Shown here: positions 1-7,370 of the stretch, in pieces | How the letters are laid out: each line of letters begins with the position of its first letter | How positions within the stretch are numbered: position 1 is the stretch's first letter | Source of the DNA: DATFFO01 sp035250025 | GTDB lineage: Bacteria; Actinomycetota; Acidimicrobiia; Spongiisociales; ZC4RG35 | Direction: 5' to 3' | DNA length: 21,394 nucleotides | Assembly (NCBI GenBank): GCA_035250025.1 | Contig: DATFFO010000200.1 | Coordinates: 1 to 21,394, forward strand | Program-made: the position numbers and the translations under genes | The notes under the pieces: model-generated | Seen by the model: only the letters and a program-made list of their open reading frames with translations | Database searches by the model: none | Told to the model about the DNA's origin: nothing

Positions 1-1
1 G

Positions 2-322
2 ATCTGGGTCAGCTACTGGAACACCGGCCATCTCGCCCGATACGACCCGGAAGCGGAGAGCTGGACAGAGTGGAAGCTGCCAGGCGACGCTCCCCAGGCG
101 TACGCCGTGTACGTCGACGAGACCGACCATCCCTGGGTGAGCGACTTCGGTGGTGATCACGCCCTCCTCAGGTTCGACCCGGCCTCAGAGACCTTCGAGT
201 CGTTCCCCTTGCCTACACCCGGCGGTGAGGTCCGACAGATCCTGGGGCGTCCGGGCGAGATCTGGGGCGCGGAGTCGGCCAGCGACGCTCTCGTCGTAGT
301 GAGATACGAAGCCGGGTCCTAG
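2..322 (+). CDS. Vgb-like beta-propeller protein, C-terminal fragment (5' end outside window)
   Basis: This frame is open from the first bases of the window and ends at TAG 320-322, giving 106 visible residues. It shows degenerate beta-propeller blades of the virginiamycin B lyase (Vgb)/streptogramin lyase superfamily. Each blade has an I/P-W-V-S tryptophan strand, then an aromatic-D-P turn (RYDPEAESW, RFDPASETF), then an E-x-x-LP strand (EWKLP, SFPLP), and the last blade carries EIWGAE. The N-terminal blades and any signal peptide lie outside the window. The catalytic residues of true Vgb cannot be judged, so antibiotic-lyase activity should not be assumed; many family members are of unknown function. 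The gene is convergent with the SirB1-like gene, with 88 bases between them. Confidence 0.7.
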   Translation: MWVSYWNTGHLARYDPEAESWTEWKLPGDAPQAYAVYVDETDHPWVSDFGGDHALLRFDPASETFESFPLPTPGGEVRQILGRPGEIWGAESASDALVVVRYEAGS

Positions 323-323
323 G

Positions 324-336
324 TCGGGCTGCCCGA
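324..336 (+). terminator. Small hairpin just after the Vgb-like gene
   Basis: TCGGGC (324-329) and GCCCGA (331-336) form a perfect 6-bp inverted repeat with a one-base spacer, starting 2 nt after the stop codon at 322. No T-tract follows, so this is at most a weak or Rho-assisted 3' end. The rest of the 323-410 gap shows nothing recognisable. Confidence 0.25.
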
Positions 337-410
337 ACCCTGGATTCGCGACCGCCGTTCACGCCGTCTGGGGCTCAATCTTCGGCTGGGCGGGCGGCGT
401 TCGCCAACGG

Positions 411-1034
411 CTACTCGGGCGTCAGGGCCTCGAGGCAGGCCGCCACCCATTCCAGGTTGTGGGGATCGGCCCGGTCGACATAAAGCTGCTCGAGGTTGAG
501 GAGCATGCGCCTGACGATGGTCATCGAGCCCACCGGTTGGAACCAGGTGCGGTCGGCACGAGGCTGGCCACCGAGGGCGGCGGCAACCAGGGAAGCGGCC
601 TCGTCGAACCCGATCGCCTCGCCATAGTGGAACGGGTCCACCAGCTGACCGCCGGCATAGACCAGGAAGTGGCCCGGCATCCCGACCCCCTCCATCTCGA
701 TGCCCGCCCGGCGGCCCACTTCGATCCACAGGATCGACAGCGTGATCGGAATCCCCCGGCGGGTGGCGAGGACGGTGTCGAGGAAGTGATTGTCGGGATT
801 GTGGTAGTCGTCGACGTTTCCACCGATGCCCTCGGCGATGGAGATGACGCGGCGCAGCGCCAGGTGATTGTTTCCCTCGACCCGCGAAGCCAGGTCCTCG
901 ATCCGCGCCAGGGTCGGATGCGGGTCGAGTTCGGGCCGCACGAAAGAGGCGAGGAGAAGATTGGCCTCCCCGAGGCGATCAGTGCGGGCCAACTCGGCCA
1001 GTTGGGTGGGAGCCGAGACCGTGTCAGCCATCAC
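411..1034 (-). CDS. SirB1-like transglutaminase-fold protein
   Basis: The product is 207 residues and resembles the SirB1/YchA family of transglutaminase-like proteins. The diagnostic stretch is NPDNHFLDTVLATRRGIPIT, followed by LSILWIEVGRRAG and GMPGHFLVYAG, where the family has G(V/L)P-GHFLV. The enzymatic role of SirB1 proteins is not established. The protein is shorter than the ~270-residue members that carry a C-terminal TPR-like region; only a short helical tail (SMTIVRRMLLNLEQLYV) follows the core. The start is ambiguous: GTG 1034 is directly followed by ATG 1031, and there is no clear Shine-Dalgarno. It lies 25 nt downstream of era on the same strand and probably ends that operon. A TAGGCT box (1045-1040) precedes the start and could give a minor local promoter. 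Confidence 0.85.
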   Translation of the reverse strand: MMADTVSAPTQLAELARTDRLGEANLLLASFVRPELDPHPTLARIEDLASRVEGNNHLALRRVISIAEGIGGNVDDYHNPDNHFLDTVLATRRGIPITLSILWIEVGRRAGIEMEGVGMPGHFLVYAGGQLVDPFHYGEAIGFDEAASLVAAALGGQPRADRTWFQPVGSMTIVRRMLLNLEQLYVDRADPHNLEWVAACLEALTPE

Positions 1035-1042
1035 CGGTCAGC

Positions 1043-1059
1043 CTACTTCGGGGAAGTAG
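1043..1059 (-). repeat. 7-bp perfect hairpin between era and the SirB1-like gene
   Basis: CTACTTC (1043-1049) and GAAGTAG (1053-1059) are perfect inverted repeats around a 3-nt loop. They fill most of the 25-nt gap between the era stop and the next start codon. There is no T-run, so mRNA processing or translational modulation is as likely as termination. Confidence 0.4.
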
Positions 1060-1959
1060 TCACGCCTCCTGGAATCCCAGACGGTCGAGCAGCGCCGGAC
1101 GCCGCTGCCAGTCCTTCTCGACCGACACCTGGAGCTGGAGGTTGACCTTCGTGCCGAGCAGCGATTCCAGTTCCAGGCGAGCCTCGGTGCCGGCCAGCTG
1201 CAGGAGCGAGCCGCCCTTGCCGATCACGATCCCGCGCTGGCTCTGCCTCTCGACGATGACGTCAGCCGTGATCGTCACCAGACCGTTGGCGCCCTCCTCT
1301 AGGTCCTCGACCCGAACGACGAGTGAGTGGGGCAGCTCATCACGCAGCCTTTCGAGGAACTTTTCGCGGATGATTTCGGAGATCACCTGGCCTTCGGGCT
1401 GGTCGCTCCACTGATCGGCGGGGAAGTAGAGAGGCCCGTCAGGCAACAGCGGCTCGAGCTCGGCCACCAGGGCGTCGAGTCCGTCGCCCTCCCGGGCCGA
1501 TACCGGCACATAGGCGGCAAAGTCCCAGGGCGCCGCCTCCGTGAGCTGGGCCATCACTTCGCCCTTGCCGGCGGCGTCGATCTTGTTCACTGCCACGACC
1601 ACCGGCGACGACACCTGGGCGACCCGCTCGGCGGTGAGACGGTCGCCAGGACCGATTGGGGCGGTGGCGTCGATGACGAAGAGGATGGCATCCGCCTCGG
1701 TCAGCGAGCCATGGACAAGGCCGTTGAGACGGTTGCCGAGCTCCGTGCGCGGCCGGTGCAGCCCCGGCGTATCGACCAGGACCATCTGCCAGTCGGGCTC
1801 CCCACCGGGGTCGCGGTGGGTGAGGACGCCACGAATCGTGGTCCGCGTGGTCTGGGGACGGGACGACGTGATCGAGACCTTGTGGCCGACCATTCGATTG
1901 ACGAGCGTCGACTTGCCGACATTGGGGCGGCCGACGACGGTCACGAAACCCGACCTCAC
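1060..1959 (-). CDS. era: GTPase Era
   Basis: Era is a 299-residue GTPase that binds 16S rRNA near its 3' end and acts in 30S subunit maturation. The GTPase domain is complete: G1 GRPNVGKST (10-18), G2 threonines around 37-41, G3 DTPG (63-66), G4 NKID (125-128) and G5 VSA (153-155). The C-terminal KH domain carries the GIVIGKGG loop near residue 248. Length matches the family. The start is GTG 1959, which overlaps the TGA of the upstream CBS-domain gene as GTGA (1959-1956), implying translational coupling; GGTGAGG lies just upstream as a ribosome-binding site. It sits downstream of ybeY and the CorC-type gene, its usual Gram-positive context. Confidence 0.98.
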   Translation of the reverse strand: MRSGFVTVVGRPNVGKSTLVNRMVGHKVSITSSRPQTTRTTIRGVLTHRDPGGEPDWQMVLVDTPGLHRPRTELGNRLNGLVHGSLTEADAILFVIDATAPIGPGDRLTAERVAQVSSPVVVAVNKIDAAGKGEVMAQLTEAAPWDFAAYVPVSAREGDGLDALVAELEPLLPDGPLYFPADQWSDQPEGQVISEIIREKFLERLRDELPHSLVVRVEDLEEGANGLVTITADVIVERQSQRGIVIGKGGSLLQLAGTEARLELESLLGTKVNLQLQVSVEKDWQRRPALLDRLGFQEA

Positions 1960-3140
1960 CGAACCTCACCTTCGACCGCATGCCGCCGGTCGGTGACGAT
2001 CACCTCGGCGACGCGGCGGCCCTGCATCCGGGCGACGGTGAGCGAGGCGGTTTCGAGGGCGAATTCCTCGTTCTCCTCGGGAACCCGCTCCGCCAGCCCC
2101 AGGATCAGCCCGGCGACGGTGTCCCAGTCCCCGTCCGGCAACTCCAGGTCGAGGAGGTCTCCAAGCGACTCGACGGCGAGCCGGGCGTCGACCTTCCAGG
2201 CCCCCTCGCCGATGGGCTCCACCCAGATCTCGTCATCGTCGGTCTCGTCCGCGATCTCACCCACCAGCTCCTCCAGGAGGTCCTCGATGGTGACGAGACC
2301 GGCTATCTCGCCGAACTCGTCGATGACGATGGCCATGTGGGTCTTGGAGGCACGCATCTCCGCCAGGAGGTCGGCGATCTGCTTGACCTCAGGCACGAAC
2401 ACCGGCGAGCGCATCAGGCTGCGCACAGACCGACCGTTTTCGCCCCGGCTCAACCCCGGCAGCATGTCCTTGACGAGGAGAACGCCCACGATGTCCTCAC
2501 CCTCGCTGACGGGGAACCGGGAGAAGCCATGCTCGATCGCCGCCGCCGCCAGCTCGTCGGCGCTCACCGAGGCGTCGACCGTCACCATGTCGAGACGAGG
2601 GACCATGACCTCGCGGACGATCGTCTCGGAGAAGCGGAGCACCGACGAGATAAGGGCGATCTCATCCTCGTCGTCCTCCTGGCTCTCGTCGTCGGCCCCG
2701 TCGCCGTTTTCGTCCACGACCCGCTCAGCGGCCCAACCGCCCAGCCGAACGGCTACCGCCACCAGCGGGGCGGAACGATAGGCCACGACCCGCGACCGGC
2801 TACGTCCGATGAGCCGCGGGACCACGTCGCCGATGGCGATAACCACGATCGTCGCAGCCAGGGCGGCCAGGGCGAAAGCGCTGCCTTCCCAGACCCGCTC
2901 CACCGTTACAACGGCGAGAACCGCCGCCCCCACCAGCAAGGTGCTTCCGACGATACCCACCGCCGGGGCGACCCTCGTGCGATCGTCGAGGAGGCCGGCT
3001 ACCAGACGCGCCCCCCGCATCCCCTCGGCGGCGTCGTGGTGGGCGTCGGCCCGAGGGATCTGGGAAACGGCCGAGCCTGCGGCCCGGAGCCATCCACATA
3101 CCAACAACAGGACGATGGCGCCTACGAGGGGAAGGGTCAT
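1956..3140 (-). CDS. CorC/HlyC-type hemolysin-family membrane protein with CBS pair
   Basis: The product is 394 residues. The N-terminal membrane region, a reduced DUF21/CNNM-like part with segments near 5-22, 62-80 and 88-110, is followed by an acidic linker (143-160). A CBS pair spans about 178-295, including EVMVPRLDM (177-185), GFSRFPV (205-211) and GEIAGLVTIEDLLEE (277-291). A CorC_HlyC transporter-associated domain occupies about 303-390. Relatives are linked to Mg2+/Co2+ efflux or membrane integrity; the substrate here is unproven. The start is ATG 3140, overlapping the ybeY stop as ATGA (3140-3137). The same reading frame runs on upstream through ybeY, but that extension is arginine/proline-rich shadow sequence. 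Its stop overlaps the era start. Confidence 0.93.
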   Translation of the reverse strand: MTLPLVGAIVLLLVCGWLRAAGSAVSQIPRADAHHDAAEGMRGARLVAGLLDDRTRVAPAVGIVGSTLLVGAAVLAVVTVERVWEGSAFALAALAATIVVIAIGDVVPRLIGRSRSRVVAYRSAPLVAVAVRLGGWAAERVVDENGDGADDESQEDDEDEIALISSVLRFSETIVREVMVPRLDMVTVDASVSADELAAAAIEHGFSRFPVSEGEDIVGVLLVKDMLPGLSRGENGRSVRSLMRSPVFVPEVKQIADLLAEMRASKTHMAIVIDEFGEIAGLVTIEDLLEELVGEIADETDDDEIWVEPIGEGAWKVDARLAVESLGDLLDLELPDGDWDTVAGLILGLAERVPEENEEFALETASLTVARMQGRRVAEVIVTDRRHAVEGEVR

Positions 3141-3601
3141 CGCCGATTCCTTCCCGCCGCCGCCAGCAGCTCCCGCTCGCGCGCTTCCATCCTGTCGGCG
3201 TCTGCTCCGTTCTCGTGTTCGTAGCCGAGCAGGTGCAGAAGGCCATGGACGATCATCAGGGCCACTTCGTCCTCGAACCCGACGTCGAGCTCGATCGCCT
3301 GATGTTTGATGTAGGTCGGGGCGATGATGACGTCGCCCAGCATCGGAGGGGGGCCTTGCGGGGCGGATGCCGGTGGTCGCCCAGGGCTGAGGTCCTCGAT
3401 CGGCAGCGAGATGACGTCGGTCGGGCCGGAAGCCTCCATGAACTTGCGGTTGTATCCGGCCATCTCCTCGTCGCCGACGAGCAGCAATGACACTTCGCAG
3501 TCGGCCGGGCACGACTCGGCCTCGAGCACGGAGCGGGCCAGCTCTCGTAGGGCGGCCACGTCGACGGGCTCGGACTGTTCGTCCGCCACGAAGACGTTCA
3601 C
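3137..3601 (-). CDS. ybeY: Endoribonuclease YbeY (rRNA maturation factor)
   Basis: YbeY is a single-domain metal-dependent RNase needed for 16S rRNA 3'-end maturation and ribosome quality control. The zinc motif H-G-x-x-H-L-x-G-Y-x-H is complete at H119, H123 and H129 (HGLLHLLGYEH). TDVISLP (61-67) corresponds to the family TDVLSFP strand with F changed to L. A proline-rich segment (72-87) precedes LGDVIIAP. Length is 154 residues, normal. The start is GTG 3601, preceded by GGAGG (3616-3612) at 10 nt. It is followed by the CorC-type gene with an ATGA overlap. The phoH-ybeY-corC-era context supports a shared rRNA-processing role with Era. Confidence 0.97.
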   Translation of the reverse strand: MNVFVADEQSEPVDVAALRELARSVLEAESCPADCEVSLLLVGDEEMAGYNRKFMEASGPTDVISLPIEDLSPGRPPASAPQGPPPMLGDVIIAPTYIKHQAIELDVGFEDEVALMIVHGLLHLLGYEHENGADADRMEARERELLAAAGRNRR

Positions 3602-3611
3602 TGGACGGCTT

Positions 3612-3643
3612 CCTCCCGAGGGCGACGTTGGTCACCTCTCGGG
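3612..3643 (-). promoter_or_regulatory. ybeY ribosome-binding site overlapped by a hairpin arm
   Basis: The ybeY Shine-Dalgarno GGAGG (minus strand 3616-3612) overlaps one arm of an inverted repeat: CCCGAG 3615-3620 pairs with CTCGGG 3638-3643 across a 17-nt loop. If formed in the mRNA it could partly occlude the ribosome-binding site. The rest of 3602-3686, between the HD-protein stop and ybeY, shows no promoter I would defend. Confidence 0.3.
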
Positions 3644-3686
3644 GGCTGGGGTCTTCGACTAGAGGGGTCGTCCATCTTGAGAGTTG

Positions 3687-6272
3687 TCAGCTACCTGGGA
3701 AGTTCGGATAGGCGATGCGCTGATGGTAGTGGCCGACCAGGGATCCAAGGAAGGCCTTTCGCATGAGGGTGAGTTGGGCCAGGGTGAGGGGCGACTCGGA
3801 GAGCTGGCCGTCGTTGACCTTCTCGTCGATGACCCGGTTCACCACCTTCTCGATGGCCTCCGGCGTCGGTTCCTCCTGCTGGAACACGGCCCGGCAGGAA
3901 GCTTCGAGGGAGTCGGCCAGCATCACGATTGCCGTCTCGGCGGTGCGCGGCTTGTGCCCCACATGCCGGAACCGGCCGGGGTCGACTTCGGGGCTTCCCT
4001 GCCGAGCCTTCTCGTAGAAGAAACGCATGATGGCGTCGCCGTGATGGCTGACGATCGCCTCCGCCACCTCGGAGGGAATGTCGTAGTGCTTGGCCAGCGT
4101 GATGCCGTCGGTGACGTGGCGGCGGATCACTTCGGCACTCTCTTCGGGCGTCAGCTGGTCATGAGGGTTGGCGATCCCAAACTGGTTCTCGATGAACATG
4201 GTCGGGTTCTCCGTCTTGCCGATGTCGTGGTAGTAGGCCGAGGCGCGGGCCAGCAACGGATCGGCCCCGATGGCACGAGCGGCGGCGTCGGAAAGAGTGC
4301 CCACCATGAGCGAATGGTTGAACGTCCCGAACGCCTTCTCCTGGAGCAACTGGAGAGCGGCGTGGTTGCGGTCTGTGAGGTCGAGCAATGCCAGGGTGGT
4401 CGTGATGTCGAAGGCCGACTCAAAGAACTGGAGTGCGGCCAAACCCACCAGGGCAGCAACCGAGGAGACGCCGACGGCCCACAGCACCGCCGTTCCGATC
4501 ACCATCTGCGCCTCGTCCTGGGGCCCGACATGGAAGAACCAGGAGGTGGCGGCGGCAATGACCCCTGCCGAGAGCCCGGCGAACACCGAGGCATTGCGAA
4601 AGGCCCGGCGGCTGGAGACAGCCGAGACGAAGCCGATCGGGGCCATGGTTGCCAGGAGGGCATAAACGGTGATGCCCGGATCCCGGGTTCCCACGGCCGT
4701 GAGAATGGCCATCGACAGAGACATGAGCACGCCGATGCGGGAGTCGAAGAGGACTGTCGCCATGAGCCCGAAGGCCACGGCGGGCAGCACGTACCAGCTG
4801 TAGTCCTGGAAGACAACGGTCAGCCGCACGGCGAGGGCGGCGAGGACGATGAGGATGCCGAGCAGGGCAACCATGCGGGGCTTGGCCCAGAACTCGGGGC
4901 GGAATCGATTGAGATACAGGGCGAGGACGGCCGACAGCACTGCCAGCACTGCGAGGAGACCACCAGTGCGCTGGACCCTGTCCAGCACGCCGCTGGTCTG
5001 GCGAATGGCGTCGACCTGCAGTTGGCTGAGGCCCTCGCCCTGGCTGGCGATCAACTGGGGAGGGGTGTTGGTGTACGACACCAGAAAGTCCTCCGGCACG
5101 ATTTCGGCGGCCGCCTCTTCCGCCGCCGCCTGGGTGGCGGCGTCGTCGTAGGCCCAGTTGGCCAGGAGGAAATTGGCTACCACATCCCCGGCCGCCTGAC
5201 CGGCGCCGCCGTCTCGCTCGCCGGTGTCGGAGTAGATGATGAGGGGAGGCTGGCTGGTGGCGCTGATGCGCGCTTCCTCCAGCGACATCCCTTCGGTCGA
5301 TTCGGTCTCGAAGATCCCGACGTCGAAAGACTGCTGGGCGAGAGCGATCGCCGCCCGCTGCACCTCGGTCATGTGCGAAGGACCGCCGGCGGCGGTGCGG
5401 ACGACGTCCTCGCGGGCGATGGCGGCGAGCGTGGCGATGGAGTCGTCGGGGATCGGAGTCGAGATGGATGACACGATTTCGTCGACTGCGAGCAGATCAG
5501 GGGCGAATCCGACCGCCCCGGCTTCGCACAAGGCCCCCGCGAAGCACTCGAGGGTCTGGTTCACCTCGCCCACCGACGCTGCGAACTCCGGAAACTCCGG
5601 GTCGGTGAGGTCGACCCGTACCTCGACCTCGCCCTCCGTGACGGTCGTCGTGAAACTCCCGTCGGACTGGGACTCCACCCGCACGGCTCGCCCCGGCGAT
5701 TGGACGTCGACCGCGACCATCGGCAGCGGCACGTCGGCCATGTCGCCGGATTGGGCGTCCTCGGCCAGCTCGGGATCGAACTCGCCATCCCCGTTCGCAT
5801 CGATGAACAGGAAGCCCTGCACCTGCACTTCCTCGGGGGGGATGGTCGTCGCCGTGGTGGTGGTCGTGTCACCCTCCTCCCCGTCGGTCGGGGCTGCCGT
5901 CGTCGTGGTCTCCACGGTCGAGGTCGTTGTGTCCTCCCCTTCCGTGGTCGTGGTCGAAGGGGGAGGACGCACCGCCACGGTCGAGACCATGCCGAAGAAC
6001 TCCTCGATGTTGTCGAGCACCCTTTCCTCGATTCCGGTCCGCTGCTCGGTGGCCGGGGCGACGCTGTTGCGAGCGACGTCCTGGGCCCGGGTCCACGCCT
6101 CGACGTCGACGACCTCCGCAGAGTTCTCGGCGAAATAGTCCCGCCGGGCGATCTGGCCGGCCTGGAGCGTCTGCACGTCGTCCTCCGGCTCGGTCCCGTA
6201 GGCGAGGATCGCCCACGACGCCAGCGTGGTGGCCACGAACACCGCCAACCGGACGAGGGTGGCTCGTCTCAT
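3687..6272 (-). CDS. pgpH: 7TM-HD family c-di-AMP phosphodiesterase (PgpH/YqfF-like) with unusual extracellular insert
   Basis: The product is 861 residues. TM1 is at 7-25. A large extracellular 7TMR-HDED region (about 26-432) follows, then a TM bundle (about 437-615) and a cytoplasmic HD domain. The HD domain contains GTFNHS (649-654), YYHDIGK (680-686), a histidine at R-R-H-V (719) and SHHGD (742-746). PgpH-type proteins hydrolyse c-di-AMP to pApA. Between about 103 and 245 the extracellular part carries a Thr/Glu-rich linker and a separate beta domain, described as its own feature. The start is ATG 6272, overlapping the phoH stop as ATGA (6272-6269); the frame continues upstream as a phoH shadow. 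phoH, pgpH and ybeY adjacency is common in bacteria that have this gene. Substrate specificity is inferred from the family. Confidence 0.93.
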   Translation of the reverse strand: MRRATLVRLAVFVATTLASWAILAYGTEPEDDVQTLQAGQIARRDYFAENSAEVVDVEAWTRAQDVARNSVAPATEQRTGIEERVLDNIEEFFGMVSTVAVRPPPSTTTTEGEDTTTSTVETTTTAAPTDGEEGDTTTTTATTIPPEEVQVQGFLFIDANGDGEFDPELAEDAQSGDMADVPLPMVAVDVQSPGRAVRVESQSDGSFTTTVTEGEVEVRVDLTDPEFPEFAASVGEVNQTLECFAGALCEAGAVGFAPDLLAVDEIVSSISTPIPDDSIATLAAIAREDVVRTAAGGPSHMTEVQRAAIALAQQSFDVGIFETESTEGMSLEEARISATSQPPLIIYSDTGERDGGAGQAAGDVVANFLLANWAYDDAATQAAAEEAAAEIVPEDFLVSYTNTPPQLIASQGEGLSQLQVDAIRQTSGVLDRVQRTGGLLAVLAVLSAVLALYLNRFRPEFWAKPRMVALLGILIVLAALAVRLTVVFQDYSWYVLPAVAFGLMATVLFDSRIGVLMSLSMAILTAVGTRDPGITVYALLATMAPIGFVSAVSSRRAFRNASVFAGLSAGVIAAATSWFFHVGPQDEAQMVIGTAVLWAVGVSSVAALVGLAALQFFESAFDITTTLALLDLTDRNHAALQLLQEKAFGTFNHSLMVGTLSDAAARAIGADPLLARASAYYHDIGKTENPTMFIENQFGIANPHDQLTPEESAEVIRRHVTDGITLAKHYDIPSEVAEAIVSHHGDAIMRFFYEKARQGSPEVDPGRFRHVGHKPRTAETAIVMLADSLEASCRAVFQQEEPTPEAIEKVVNRVIDEKVNDGQLSESPLTLAQLTLMRKAFLGSLVGHYHQRIAYPNFPGS
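5598..5966 (-). other. Thr-rich linker plus SdrD B-like domain inside the HD phosphodiesterase
   Basis: This encodes residues 103-225 of the 7TM-HD protein. Residues 103-148 are a low-complexity Thr/Glu/Pro linker with T4-T5 runs. Residues 149-223 look like an SdrD B/prealbumin-type repeat: VQGFLFIDANGDGEFDPE, then PLPMVAVDV, then DGSFTTTVTEGEVEVRVDL. The D-x-N-x-D-G loop at 158-163 resembles a calcium-binding loop. Two cysteines (243, 249) follow. Such domains are usual in Gram-positive surface proteins, not in HD phosphodiesterases. The domain assignment is from motif reading only. Confidence 0.6.
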
Positions 6273-7255
6273 CGGGCGGGCCGGGGACTGCTCTCGAAAC
6301 GCTGGTAGGCCTCGACGATGGAGGCAACGATGCGATGGCGGACAACATCGCGGCTGGTCAACTCGATAAAGGCCACGCCGTCGATGCCGGACAGGATCTC
6401 GCGCACGACCTTGAGACCGGATCGCTGCTGGGAAGGAAGATCGGTCTGGGTGGCGTCGCCGGTCACGACCATCTTCGAGTTGAAGCCCAGACGCGTCAGG
6501 AACATCTTCATCTGCTCGGGCGTGGTGTTCTGGGCTTCGTCGAGGATCACGAACGCATCGTTGAGTGTCCGACCACGCATATAAGCGAGCGGGGCTATCT
6601 CGATAGTTCCCCGCTCGGTGAGCCGGGCGGTCTCGTCGGGGCCCAACATGTCCCACAGAGCGTCGTAGAGCGGACGGAGATAGGGGTCGACCTTGGCCGC
6701 CAGGTCCCCGGGTAGGAATCCGAGACGCTCGCCGGCCTCGACCGCCGGACGGGTGAGAACGATGCGACGGACGGAGCCGGAGATCAGGCTCTCAACGGCG
6801 GCGGCCATCGCCAGATAGGTCTTGCCCGTTCCCGCCGGGCCGATGCCGAAAGCGACGGTGCTGTCCCGGATGGCGGCGATGTAAGCCTGTTGGCCCTGTG
6901 TCTTCGGTCGGACCATCTTGCCGCGGCCGACGGCGAGGCCGTCGGTGAGCACGCCCGAGGGGCTGGGGACCTGGTCCCGCACCATCCGCACCACGCGGGA
7001 GACCCGATCGGAGTCGAGGCCGGTGCCGTCCTGGACGAGGATGAGAAGCTCACTGAGAACGGTGGTGGCGTCGGCCACGGCCTTGTCATCGCCGCTTAGA
7101 GCGACTTCGTTACCGCGCGCCACGAAGCGCACCTCGGGAAACGTCGTCTCGAGCTGGCGCAGATGAGCGTCGCCGTCGCCCAGGAGGTCCAACATCAGAT
7201 GGTTGCTGGGGACGCGAACACGCGATTCGGTGATCTCGGAGGTCACAGGAGCCAA
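6269..7255 (-). CDS. phoH: PhoH-family ATPase (PhoH/YbeZ type)
   Basis: The product is 328 residues: a KH-like N-terminal part (about 11-110, including FVARGNEVALSG) followed by a P-loop ATPase. Walker A is GPAGTGKT (139-146), TRPAVEAGE is at 168-176, Walker B is VILDEAQN (236-243), and the sensor-like VVTGDATQTDLP is at 263-274. YbeZ-type PhoH proteins are RNA-associated ATPases that work with YbeY; ybeY lies two genes downstream, which fits. The start is taken at TTG 7255, but GTG 7246 is equally possible and neither has a Shine-Dalgarno. A TAGAAT box at 7280-7275 suggests a short leader. It is likely the first gene of the phoH-pgpH-ybeY-corC-era run. Confidence 0.96.
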   Translation of the reverse strand: MAPVTSEITESRVRVPSNHLMLDLLGDGDAHLRQLETTFPEVRFVARGNEVALSGDDKAVADATTVLSELLILVQDGTGLDSDRVSRVVRMVRDQVPSPSGVLTDGLAVGRGKMVRPKTQGQQAYIAAIRDSTVAFGIGPAGTGKTYLAMAAAVESLISGSVRRIVLTRPAVEAGERLGFLPGDLAAKVDPYLRPLYDALWDMLGPDETARLTERGTIEIAPLAYMRGRTLNDAFVILDEAQNTTPEQMKMFLTRLGFNSKMVVTGDATQTDLPSQQRSGLKVVREILSGIDGVAFIELTSRDVVRHRIVASIVEAYQRFESSPRPAR

Positions 7256-7274
7256 TCGGCAGGGGGAGAAAGAA

Positions 7275-7330
7275 ATTCTAGCGGTGCGTCGCTCAATCAG
7301 GGAGCGCCGTCGTCATTTGGGCGACGCACC
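7275..7330 (-). promoter_or_regulatory. Inverted repeat and -10-like box between bldD-like gene and phoH
   Basis: GGTGCGTCGC (7283-7292) and GCGACGCACC (7321-7330) are a perfect 10-bp inverted repeat, with arm centres 38 bp apart. Read toward phoH, the proximal arm ends 2 nt before TAGAAT (7280-7275), a good -10 box without a clear -35. The T-rich TTTCTTTCT that follows could instead make this a terminator for the bldD-like gene. A competing 5-bp hairpin (7290-7294 with 7302-7306) overlaps the left arm. The rest of the 115-bp gap is featureless. Confidence 0.45.
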
Positions 7331-7370
7331 ATTAGGACATCGCGCCGCCAAGGGCGACCGCTGGCGGCCG

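Noticed and set aside
1327..2781. + strand open frame (about 484 codons) opposite era and the CorC-type gene.
   Set aside because: It is the mirror of known genes; the second half is serine/arginine repeats typical of an antisense frame.
3141..3635. In-frame upstream extension of the CorC-type gene to 559 residues.
   Set aside because: The extra 165 residues are arginine/proline-rich and overlap ybeY in another frame; ATG 3140 gives a normal membrane start and an ATGA overlap.
3684..5471. Long + strand open frame (about 595 codons) antisense to the HD phosphodiesterase.
   Set aside because: The translation is compositionally biased shadow sequence (Gly/Asp/His-rich) and the opposite strand encodes a clear family protein.
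5829..5966. Tandem-repeat or phase-variation tract in the Thr-rich stalk.
   Set aside because: Threonine runs are encoded by mixed codons without a perfect DNA repeat long enough to slip.
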